Source: Flavobacterium frigoritolerans (lineage in GTDB: Bacteria; Bacteroidota; Bacteroidia; Flavobacteriales; Flavobacteriaceae). Taken from it: DNA of 64,000 nt. The stretch spans positions 1 through 64,000 of the forward strand of contig NZ_JAOZEV010000008.1 of NCBI RefSeq assembly GCF_025847275.1. The letters are read 5' to 3'. Both the position numbers and the translations under genes were made by a program. Shown here in pieces: positions 17,548-23,524 of the stretch. The notes beneath the pieces are model-generated. The model ran no database searches, was not told the origin of the DNA, and saw only the letters and a program-made list of their open reading frames with translations. Within the stretch, counting starts at the first letter, position 1, and the number at the start of each line of letters is the position of its first letter.

Positions 17548-18645
17548 TTATTTAACAAAAATTTCTTTTAATTGACCAATGATGTTACCACTGCCAGAAA
17601 TTGTAATTTCACCAATCTTATCAGCGATTTTTTCAACATATTCCATTTCTTTCAATTTCCATAACATCTCGTTTTCCTCCATCAACTTTGCTGTGTTTAA
17701 CAAGCTTCTTGTTGCCGCAGTTTCTTCTCTTCGCATAATGCTATTGGCTTGTGCTTTTTTCTCAGCAACCAAAACCTGATTCATGATTTCTTTCATATCA
17801 CCTGGTAAAATTACATCTCGAATTCCAGCGTCAGAAATTACCAATCCTAACTCATTTATTTTAGTTGTTACTTCAACCAAAATTGCTTCTGCAATCGTAT
17901 CTTTTTTGGCTAACAATTCATCAAGAGTTAAACCTCCTACGAATGCTCTCAAAGCCAATTGCATGGCAACATATAATTGTTTTTCAAAGTCCTTATTATC
18001 CACCAAAGCTTTCATAACATCTACCACTTGGTATCTCACAAAGAAATTAATTCTCAATCCTGCTTTATCTTTAGTCAATAATTCCTGACCCGAAATCTCA
18101 ATATGTTGCTGTCTGGCATCAACTGTTTTTACTTCGATTGTAATCGCATTATTCCAAAAATAATGAGTTCCAGCTTTTAATTCTGTTGTAAAGGCCCCGT
18201 TAACAAACAACAATGCTTTATCATTACAGGCTACAATAAATTTTCTTGTATACAACCTCAATCTTGCATTTTCCAATAAATTCATTGGAATATTTTCGGT
18301 GATATAAATTTTAGATAAATCTATTTTAGTAAATTCATTTTTAACAATTCCTTTCCAGAAAGCATATCTACCAGCCGTTAAAACATCTTTAAAGTTACCA
18401 TTTATAAATTGTATTACAATTTCGTTATCAGCTACCTCAACTAATTCTAACATAGAAGCCAATATTTCATTCTGCAACAATAAATTCAATTCATAAGGCG
18501 CCTGAAATGGCAAACCCATATCATAAATAATTACATTTTTGTTTCCAAAAACCCAATGTAAACCAACTTCCAATACTGCAACTAATTTTCTGTTCTCGAA
18601 TACCAAACCTACTTGGTACGCATTAATTTTAATTCTATCTATCAT
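17548..18645 (-). CDS. Slipin-family SPFH/band-7 protein
   Basis: SPFH-domain protein of 365 aa, chosen start MIDRIKINAYQVGLVF (ATG at 18645); the open frame continues 13 basic codons further upstream. The N-terminal half (about 1-130) has beta-rich segments that may form an upstream SPFH-like duplicate. The canonical SPFH region spans about 130-290 (VKTVDARQQHIEISGQELLTKDKAG, then FFVRYQVVD), with the slipin-typical sequence GLVISDAGIRDVILPGDMKEIMNQVLVAEKKAQA followed by an Ala/Glu-rich coiled coil to the C-terminus. No obvious N-terminal transmembrane anchor was seen, so membrane association may be peripheral. SPFH proteins form ring or cage oligomers. As I recall, slipins often neighbour RNA-repair genes (RtcB, Ro60). 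Here the neighbours are tRNA-like RNAs and a RING/TerD protein. Confidence 0.88.
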   Translation of the reverse strand: MIDRIKINAYQVGLVFENRKLVAVLEVGLHWVFGNKNVIIYDMGLPFQAPYELNLLLQNEILASMLELVEVADNEIVIQFINGNFKDVLTAGRYAFWKGIVKNEFTKIDLSKIYITENIPMNLLENARLRLYTRKFIVACNDKALLFVNGAFTTELKAGTHYFWNNAITIEVKTVDARQQHIEISGQELLTKDKAGLRINFFVRYQVVDVMKALVDNKDFEKQLYVAMQLALRAFVGGLTLDELLAKKDTIAEAILVEVTTKINELGLVISDAGIRDVILPGDMKEIMNQVLVAEKKAQANSIMRREETAATRSLLNTAKLMEENEMLWKLKEMEYVEKIADKIGEITISGSGNIIGQLKEIFVK

Positions 18646-19087
18646 CACTCTTTTTGTTTTTTGTTTTCTTTGTTTCAAATTCAAACAAAGATTTTTCTAT
18701 TTCGTTTACTATTTATTTCAAAAGCCAAATGCTTGACTTCTATTTTTTAACGGTTTGTTTTGCCACAGATTTCAAGGATTAAAATGATTTTCTCTAATCT
18801 CTATAAATCATCTTTCTTCTATTCTCTATTCTCTATCCTAATCTTTAAATAAAAAAACTTCATTGTCTCTCTCCTCAGAGAAAAACGGACGAATAGTTTG
18901 TTATTTGTTTGCTCCAATTGTTTAGCGATTTTATTTTGTAAAAGCGATTCTAAAAATCACTCAAACAATCAAATCGAAAAGAAAACGAGTTTTTCAAAAT
19001 ACATTGCTATTCGCACTGGTTTTATCATGAGTGTGAAATTTTGAACTTTACAATCCTAGTTCCACAGACAAAGACAAATCAGTTTTC
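18646..19087. other. Gap between tRNA-like array and slipin
   Basis: No ORF. It contains CT-rich simple sequence (TTCTATTCTCTATTCTC near 18820), a fragment of a dispersed repeat (GCCACAGATTTCAAGGATT near 18760) and several weak hairpins. On the minus strand it would be the long 5' leader of slipin if the array and slipin are co-transcribed. An AATCTTTG close to the start differs from the -7 consensus by one base. Confidence 0.4.
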
Positions 19088-19167
19088 TTTGGTTATGCAT
19101 CTTTTTAAGAGTGATGCGCTCTAAATACAGATTTTCAGTCTGCTGATTACCATTTATCAAACCGAAA
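19088..19167 (-). ncRNA. tRNA-like element, Phe-type anticodon GAA, altered T-arm
   Basis: The 5' arm TTTCGGTT can pair with the 3' arm AACCAAAG (one mismatch, one G-T). The D-arm is TGAT-AAATGGTA-ATCA with the invariant GG. The anticodon stem GCAGA/TCTGT closes loop CTGAAAA with anticodon GAA (phenylalanine). In place of a T-arm there is a stem GCATC/GATGC with an 11-nt loop and no TTCGA. It is therefore probably not a functional elongator tRNA. Confidence 0.6.
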
Positions 19168-19233
19168 CGAGTTCGGTGCAGGATTCGAACCTGCAGAAAT
19201 TTCTATTGTTCTAACCAACTGAACTATCACATT
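19168..19233 (-). ncRNA. tRNA-like element lacking an anticodon arm
   Basis: The D-arm GTTC-AGTTGGTTA-GAAC and T-arm GCAGG-TTCGAAT-CCTGC are intact. Between them are only 13 nt (with AGAA/TTCT at best a 4-bp stem), so no anticodon arm exists. The expected acceptor strands AATGTGA and ACCGAAC do not pair. The 3' sequence ACCGAA instead pairs with TTCGGT of the following element, forming a small hairpin between them. Confidence 0.6.
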
Positions 19234-19235
19234 GC

Positions 19236-19379
19236 TGTGAGTGGGAATCGAACCCACGACCGATAGAGGAGATCGTTTTTTGGAAAACAATCAAAACCTC
19301 CAAATCAAGTTGCATAGAAAAACATAATCCGCTACCGCGAAAAGTTCCCTACAATGGTGCTATACAGAAACACGCAACA
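19236..19379 (-). ncRNA. Complex tRNA-like element with long internal domains
   Basis: The 3' part has a tRNA-grade T-arm (GTGGG-TTCGATT-CCCAC) followed by TCACAG. The 5' part includes CTGTATAGCACCATTGTAGG, which looks like an acceptor and D-arm remnant with only 4 acceptor pairs. Between them, GTTGC...GCAAC encloses GTTTC/GGAAC and CGC-GGTA-GCG stems. A separate 9-bp hairpin, GATTGTTTT/AAAACGATC with a CCAA loop, sits where the anticodon arm should be. Element R copy 2 lies about 60 bp upstream. I cannot assign an amino acid. Confidence 0.5.
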
Positions 19380-19437
19380 GGACTTGTTTGATATTTTTAA
19401 AACCATAAACAATCTTGTCTATAATTTCTTTATTTAC

Positions 19438-19507
19438 TTTATTTAAAAGAACGTGTTTTATTTCTTGAGCAAATATTCAAATCATACTGCGCAACTATTC
19501 CGCGTAG
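19438..19507 (-). repeat. Leader element R, copy 2
   Basis: Homologous to 17290-17361, roughly 80% identical over 70 bp by eye. The terminal hairpin is weaker here (TGCGCA/CGCGTA with a G-T pair and a mismatch) but keeps the 7-nt loop ending in TATTC. It precedes the complex tRNA-like element. Confidence 0.65.
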
Positions 19508-19675
19508 ACAATTAGAAACTAGAAAACTTTTTTATTTAGCATCTGAAAAGAGACTTTTAAGCTCTTGAAAAAATGCAACCAAAGCACAAAACCACTTCGT
19601 TTTTTCTTTGCATCTCTGCGACTTAGCAAGAAAATTGCTCGCTATCTTATCTTTAACAGCACTTTGCCAATCTCT

Positions 19676-19758
19676 CGCTAAAACACCAAGGCGCTAAGTT
19701 TTAAAAACTTTGTTCCAACAACTATCGGAACTCTGCACCTTTGAACCTTCAAAAAAAA
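19676..19758. repeat. Direct repeat X, copy 1
   Basis: About 75-80 bp sharing CGCTAAGTTTTAAAA, CTTTGTTCC, CTATCGGAACTCT and CACCTTTGAACCTTC with 19961-20034. It lies directly after the Pro-type tRNA-like element in minus sense. The CGCTAAG motif is part of a dispersed flavobacterial repeat family also glimpsed near 4260 and 19620. Confidence 0.7.
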
Positions 19759-19762
19759 CTTG

Positions 19763-19834
19763 TCTGAGAAGTAGGATTCGAACCTACGACCTCCCGCGTC
19801 CAAGGCGGGTAAACAACCACCGTTATCTTCTCAG
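19763..19834 (-). tRNA. tRNA-like element, Pro-type anticodon TGG
   Basis: A nearly complete cloverleaf: acceptor CTGAGAA/TTCTCAG (7 bp), A discriminator, anticodon stem CCCGC/GCGGG with loop CTTGGAC giving anticodon TGG (proline), and a perfect T-arm GTAGG-TTCGAAT-CCTAC. The D-arm (AAC...GTT with a GGTGG loop) is short and atypical, and positions 8-9 are GA instead of TA. It could still be a charged tRNA, but the degenerate company suggests a specialised or decayed one. Confidence 0.6.
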
Positions 19835-19842
19835 TTATTTTT

Positions 19843-19915
19843 GGGTGTTTTCGGGAATCGAACTCTGTTCTTCGGATTCACAGTCCGAGGTTTTACCAAA
19901 TAAACTAAAAACACC
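19843..19915 (-). tRNA. tRNA-like element, His-type anticodon GTG
   Basis: The acceptor is GTGTTTT/AAAACAC (or the register one base over), with a C discriminator that could pair with a 5' extra G as in tRNA-His. The D-arm is GTTT-ATTTGGTA-AAAC. The anticodon stem TCGGA/TCCGA closes loop CTGTGAA with anticodon GTG. The T-loop TTCGATT is present but its stem is badly mispaired. It begins only 8 bp from the Pro-type element. A second His tRNA of normal form exists at 147-221, so this one is dispensable for decoding. Confidence 0.55.
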
Positions 19916-19960
19916 ATTTTTACATTCTCCCACTAAGGCACAAAACTCTTTATCAATCCT

Positions 19961-20034
19961 TCGCTAAGACGCTAAGTTTTAAAACCTTTGTTCCGATAGC
20001 TATCGGAACTCTACACCTTTGAACCTTCAAAAAA
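19961..20034. repeat. Direct repeat X, copy 2, with perfect palindrome
   Basis: Second copy of repeat X, directly after the Asp-type tRNA-like element in minus sense. It contains the perfect 18-bp palindrome TTCCGATAGCTATCGGAA at 19991-20008, which is disrupted in copy 1. Confidence 0.75.
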
Positions 20035-20039
20035 ATTAG

Positions 20040-20112
20040 CGGCTCATACGGGAGTTGAACCCGTTTCTCCCGAGAGACAGTCGGGAAGGTTAGCCAGTAA
20101 CCCCAATGAGCC
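20040..20112 (-). tRNA. tRNA-like element, Asp-type anticodon GTC
   Basis: 73 nt. The acceptor is GGCTCAT/ATGAGCC (7 perfect pairs), with a G discriminator as in Asp tRNAs. The anticodon stem CCCGA/TCGGG closes loop CTGTCTC with anticodon GTC. The T-arm is ACGGG-TTCAACT-CCCGT. The D-region (GGGGTTACTGGCTAACCTT) keeps the GG but has an unusual GGTT/AACC stem, and positions 8-9 are TG. It is the most tRNA-like member of the array in length and pairing. Confidence 0.6.
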
Positions 20113-20133
20113 AGTTCCTTCTAGAGAACAATG

Positions 20134-20183
20134 TAATTCCGGAAGGACTCGAACCTCCCTTCTACCAATTGAAATACGGAATT
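20134..20183 (-). ncRNA. 50-nt minimal tRNA-like element without anticodon arm
   Basis: A perfect 7-bp acceptor (AATTCCG/CGGAATT) with A discriminator, TA at positions 8-9, a short D-arm (TTC-AATTGGTA-GAA), then at once a T-arm (GGGAGG-TTCGAGT-CCTTCC). Anticodon arm and variable loop are absent. The intact acceptor and T-arm suggest selection for the elbow half of tRNA, as in RNase P, CCA-adding enzyme or Y-RNA-type tRNA mimics. It opens the array, 15-20 bp after a terminator on the same strand. Confidence 0.6.
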
Positions 20184-20199
20184 ATTTATTTTCGAGCAT

Positions 20200-20228
20200 A
20201 AAAAAAGCACCCGATTAAAGGTGCTTCA
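20200..20228 (-). terminator. Terminator between small-ORF unit and tRNA-like array
   Basis: On the minus strand, the stem AAGCACC/GGGTGCTT with loop TTTAATC is followed by a T7 run. It ends transcription from the upstream unit (20410 to 20200). Thus either the array has its own promoter in the few bases left or it depends on read-through. Confidence 0.8.
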
Positions 20229-20256
20229 TGAGATTTGATAAGATATACGTATCCTA

Positions 20257-20385
20257 TTACCAGTATCTATGCACCTGTATTGTAATAAATCCAAGATCTA
20301 AACTCGGGTTTAATAATTGTTTTTTATATGTGTTATGAGTGAAATTCATTTTGTGTATTTTATTATATATTGAAATCATTGTCAT
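20257..20385 (-). CDS. Small ORF of 42 aa in promoter-terminator unit
   Basis: Begins MTMISIYNKIHKMNFTHN and ends ITIQVHRYW. The frame stays open up to 74 codons, but the TAnnTTTG promoter at 20418-20449 lies inside that longer frame, so the shorter ORF fits the transcript better. It could equally be an untranslated small RNA. I recognise no family. Confidence 0.3.
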   Translation of the reverse strand: MTMISIYNKIHKMNFTHNTYKKQLLNPSLDLGFITIQVHRYW

Positions 20386-20417
20386 TATTAGAAATTCGTT
20401 TTCCAAATTTTCTTCGG

Positions 20418-20449
20418 CAAAGATAAAGTCTAAAAAATCAATTATCCAA
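20418..20449 (-). promoter_or_regulatory. Promoter TTG-N21-TATCTTTG
   Basis: On the minus strand TATCTTTG (20425-20418) matches TAnnTTTG, with TTG at 20449-20447, 21 bp upstream. It would start a transcript of about 210 nt ending at the terminator at 20200-20228. Confidence 0.5.
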
Positions 20450-20727
20450 ATCATTTTTAAATTTATTTTACTGATAATCAAGCAATTAACCCCTGTCTAA
20501 GATCATAGAAATCCCTGTCCGCTTACTTAAGCAGATCCTTAATTGTATCAAATGACTGTCTCTCATCAGATTACTTCTCAAGATTATATTTCGCTATTAG
20601 GTTTAATCATTAAACATTTTATCCTTTATTTTTTTAATTATTTTTATCTAAAAGTTTTTCCAGTCCAATTAGTATCATATTGAGCCGCATTATTAGCACA
20701 TTAAGCGAAGCCAAAATGCCTCAAAAC
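20450..20727. other. Gap between the two small transcription units
   Basis: 278 bp, no convincing ORF or tRNA-like fold. AT-rich with short GC islands (AAGCGGACAGGG near 20520 on the minus strand). Confidence 0.35.
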
Positions 20728-20763
20728 AAAGAAAGCGCCCCGATATCAGGACGCTTTTATATT
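20728..20763 (-). terminator. Terminator of the upstream small-ORF unit
   Basis: On the minus strand, the stem AAAGCG...CGCTTT with inner CC/GG pairing and a loop containing GATATC is followed by T-rich sequence. Confidence 0.7.
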
Positions 20764-20781
20764 TGTATGTTGAATTTGAAA

Positions 20782-20907
20782 CTACAATTTACATTTCAAT
20801 TCTATAAAACACATATCACATCCATAGCTTTTAGCAGGGTAAAATCCCTCTAAACCATCGCTATTTTGTCTTAAAGACAGATTAATATGTAGATTTTTTA
20901 TTTTCAT
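20782..20907 (-). CDS. Small ORF of 41 aa with three cysteines
   Basis: Starts MKIKNLHINLSLRQ and ends with a Cys-x2-Cys pair and a third Cys (GCDMCFIELKCKL). A TACATTTG -7 box (20916-20923) lies only 8 bp upstream, so the message would be almost leaderless. A terminator follows at 20728-20763. It could be a small peptide, a leader peptide, or an RNA gene whose ORF is chance. I do not recognise the family. Confidence 0.35.
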   Translation of the reverse strand: MKIKNLHINLSLRQNSDGLEGFYPAKSYGCDMCFIELKCKL

Positions 20908-20915
20908 TTCGAGGG

Positions 20916-20923
20916 CAAATGTA
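20916..20923 (-). promoter_or_regulatory. -7 box TACATTTG of the upstream small unit
   Basis: Matches TAnnTTTG followed by CCC, as the downstream unit has TATCTTTGCC. No good -33 TTG is visible. Confidence 0.4.
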
Positions 20924-21526
20924 GATCTTTTATTAATATAATTAAATAATCTTAATGTTATTAATCATAGTTTTAGATTATTTGTAAATTTTCACATAAT
21001 TGTGATCATAAAATTTCTATTCTTTTTTCTGATTAACACCAATGGTTTTCGAGAAAAAATTATGAATTTATACCTTAATAATTTCAAAAAAACAGAAACT
21101 CCATGAAATCTATAAACATAAAACCAGATATTTTCTGAGGTGTAAAATACTTTTGGCGGAACGTTTCAAATCTCTACTTACAGATTCCGATTGAATCATA
21201 ACTATTTAATTTGCAAATCCATAATTACATTGTCAAACAAAACTATCTTAAATTTTATGATCGTGATCCTTAAACTTAAACCTTTAAATACTTTTAGTTA
21301 TATCCTCACATAACGGTATTTATTTAATTTTATGCATCCAAACATATAAAATTAGATATAATCAATATTATTTTATAAAAACAATTTTACTTACTAAAGG
21401 AATCATTATTATAGCTTATATAAATAATTAACTACATTTAAAACAAAATTAAAGAATAAAAAACCTACAAATATTTTTTTTAAAATAATAAAAAAACTAC
21501 CTTGCCCTGCTTAATAAAAAAACTCA
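20924..21526. other. AT-rich region before the secretion operon
   Basis: About 600 bp with no ORF of note, very AT-rich. TACTTTTG at 21148-21155 matches the -7 consensus on the plus strand but lies about 370 bp before the first gene and lacks a -33 TTG. A TACCTTG just before the first gene (21498-21504) is one base short of the consensus. The promoter of the secretion operon presumably lies here. Confidence 0.4.
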
Positions 21527-22300
21527 TTGAAAACAATTATCCTTTCGCGTAATATTCTATTTTTTTTTGCATTTACACTGGTCTCTTTTTCTGACCCATA
21601 TACTATAAAAAGAGTTTCTGATAAAAATTTTAGGTATGAATTTTATACTACAGATAAAAAAATAAAACCAAAAGAAAATAAAACTTATTATTGGTTCAAA
21701 GGTGGACTAATTCATGAATCTCAAGGAGGAGTTACTGGTGATTTACTAAACGGAAAATTTACTAAAACCTACCATAACAATAAATTAGCTAAACAAGGCG
21801 AGTTTAAAAATGGGCTTCGAGTGGGGGTTTGGAAAACTTGGCACACTAATGGTGTTTTAGCGACAACACAAGACTGGTACAAAGGTTTACGTTCAGGAAA
21901 ATTTTTCAGATATGATGAAAATGGAAACCTAATAGAAAACGGAAAATTTACTGCAGATATTAAAACTGGGAAATGGATAAATAGAGAGAAGAAAGATACT
22001 CTTATGTACAAAAGAGGGGGTATTGTAATACAAAAACCATCTTTATCTAAATCTGAAAAATACAAATTAAAACAAGATACTAAAAAAATAGAAGCAAATA
22101 AGAAAGCTAAAAAAGAATTAGAAGTAACAAATGATGCAAAAAAACTAGCTAATTATAAAACCGAAACAAAAGAAGAAGAAAAAAAAGCGAAAGAAAACTT
22201 AAAAGAAGAAAAAACTATAGTAAAGAAACAATCCATTAATAAACCTAAGAAAGATTCAAAGATGAAGATTTTCTTTAAAAACATTTTAAAAAAAAAATAA
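21527..22300 (+). CDS. MORN-variant repeat protein with Lys-rich tail
   Basis: 257 aa from a TTG start (KTIILSRNILFFFAFTLVSFS signal peptide); no upstream ATG fits the leader. Residues about 60-165 contain antibody-like MORN-variant repeats of the YwqK type (NGKFTKTYHNNKLAKQGEFKNG, LRVGVWKTWHTNGVLATTQ, LRSGKFFRYDENGNLIENGKF). The last 90 residues are highly charged, with many Lys and Glu, and end MKIFFKNILKKK. MORN-type repeats usually bind proteins or lipids. It is first in the operon, 12 bp before the bactofilin-like gene, and is probably periplasmic or outer-membrane associated. The role in secretion is inferred from position only. Confidence 0.7.
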   Translation: MKTIILSRNILFFFAFTLVSFSDPYTIKRVSDKNFRYEFYTTDKKIKPKENKTYYWFKGGLIHESQGGVTGDLLNGKFTKTYHNNKLAKQGEFKNGLRVGVWKTWHTNGVLATTQDWYKGLRSGKFFRYDENGNLIENGKFTADIKTGKWINREKKDTLMYKRGGIVIQKPSLSKSEKYKLKQDTKKIEANKKAKKELEVTNDAKKLANYKTETKEEEKKAKENLKEEKTIVKKQSINKPKKDSKMKIFFKNILKKK

Positions 22301-22312
22301 AACAACATAAAA

Positions 22313-23524
22313 ATGGTTAAAGCACATAGTTTATTATATGCTATTTATGTTTGCCTTATTGTCGCTATTCTTTGCGGGACATTATTGTATTTTGCTACTT
22401 TGTACAATCAACTTAACCTATATTACAATCTACAAGAAGAACTTTATATTCAAAATCAATCAGTTGTAAATTTTGCTTTAGGTAATAAAACTATCCCTGT
22501 ACCAATTGAAATGGAGGAGTATTCAAACATTGAGGGTCATTATGAAACAAAACCCCATGGGTTACTTTCTCTTATTTTAGCTAAATCTTATATTGCAAAT
22601 GATACAGTGACTTCGGTACATTTTGTAGGAGCACATACTTTTGATAAAACGGCCGTTTTTTTAACCAATTTATCTAAACCGCTTTCTTACTCAGGAAAAG
22701 TAACACTAGTCGGAAATAATCAATTACCAAGTCCTTTTATTGAAGCTTCTTATTTAAGTAATAACCAAAATAAACTTTTCCTTAAGGGAAAGAACACTGT
22801 TTCTGAGTCACAATTACCTACTATAAACCCAACATTTCAAAAAACATTACATGGGATAAAATCGAAAAAAACAAAATTAATAGATCTTGAAAAGGTCAAA
22901 GATTCCATGTATTACAACTCTTTTTTCAATGAAACGAAAGAAATACAGGTGAAATCAACTTTGGAAAATGTTATTTATAAAGGCAACTTCATTTTACGTT
23001 CTGAAGATTCTATCCGGATTAAAAAAAATGCTATCCTGGAAGATGTAATACTAATGGCTCCCAAAATAACTTTTGAAGAAGGTTTTAAAGGAACAGTTCA
23101 AGCTTTTTCCTCCAAAAGAATAGAGCTTGAAAAAAAAGTAATATTACATTATCCGTCGATAATATGCATTTATAATAATAATGCAGAAGAATGCGAAATA
23201 AAAATCAAGAAAGAATGTAAAATATCTGGTGCTATAGTTTTGTTCGGCAATCCCAAGGGGATGATTGATAAAAATTCTATTGAAATAGAAGAAGGCGGCC
23301 TATTAATCGGAGACTTATACTGTTCAGGGAAACTAATGCTCAAAAGTGATATTTATGGTGCTGTTTATACCAATCGATTTTTTCTAAAAACAACTTCCTC
23401 TTCTTATGACAATATGATTCAAGAAATTGAAATCAATGCCTTAAAACGTCCAAATTATTTCATTTCTATCCCTTTATTTGATACTAAAAAAACAACTTAT
23501 GGCATTATTAAAAAAGTATTATAG
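22313..23524 (+). CDS. Membrane-anchored bactofilin-like protein of the secretion operon
   Basis: 403 aa with one N-terminal transmembrane segment (LLYAIYVCLIVAILCGTLLYFA, about 8-29) and a periplasmic body. Residues about 205-365 contain short hydrophobic repeats (ENVIYKGNFILRSEDSIRIKK, AILEDVILMAPKITFEEG, GLLIGDLYCSGKLMLKSDIYGAVY) like the parallel beta-helix of bactofilins or polymer-forming cytoskeletal proteins. Its 3' end overlaps the next pseudopilin gene by 26 bp. In position it corresponds to a minor pseudopilin (GspK/PilX-like) gene, but the sequence lacks a processing motif. Function is unknown; it is presumably an assembly scaffold. Confidence 0.65.
   Translation: MVKAHSLLYAIYVCLIVAILCGTLLYFATLYNQLNLYYNLQEELYIQNQSVVNFALGNKTIPVPIEMEEYSNIEGHYETKPHGLLSLILAKSYIANDTVTSVHFVGAHTFDKTAVFLTNLSKPLSYSGKVTLVGNNQLPSPFIEASYLSNNQNKLFLKGKNTVSESQLPTINPTFQKTLHGIKSKKTKLIDLEKVKDSMYYNSFFNETKEIQVKSTLENVIYKGNFILRSEDSIRIKKNAILEDVILMAPKITFEEGFKGTVQAFSSKRIELEKKVILHYPSIICIYNNNAEECEIKIKKECKISGAIVLFGNPKGMIDKNSIEIEEGGLLIGDLYCSGKLMLKSDIYGAVYTNRFFLKTTSSSYDNMIQEIEINALKRPNYFISIPLFDTKKTTYGIIKKVL

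Noticed and set aside
14756..18645. Ter (tellurium-resistance) operon
   Set aside because: Only a single TerD-like domain is seen; no TerC, TerB or other ter genes accompany it.
19710..19967. Plus-strand 85-aa ORF in the tRNA-like region
   Set aside because: It is the antisense of the Pro- and His-type tRNA-like elements; T-arms give the repeated RIRTYDLPRP-like text typical of tRNA antisense ORFs.
17083..20183. CRISPR array
   Set aside because: Repeats are not regularly spaced and are tRNA-like; no cas genes are present.
20257..20481. 74-aa version of the small ORF
   Set aside because: A TAnnTTTG promoter and its -33 TTG lie inside the longer frame, so the 42-aa version fits the transcript better.
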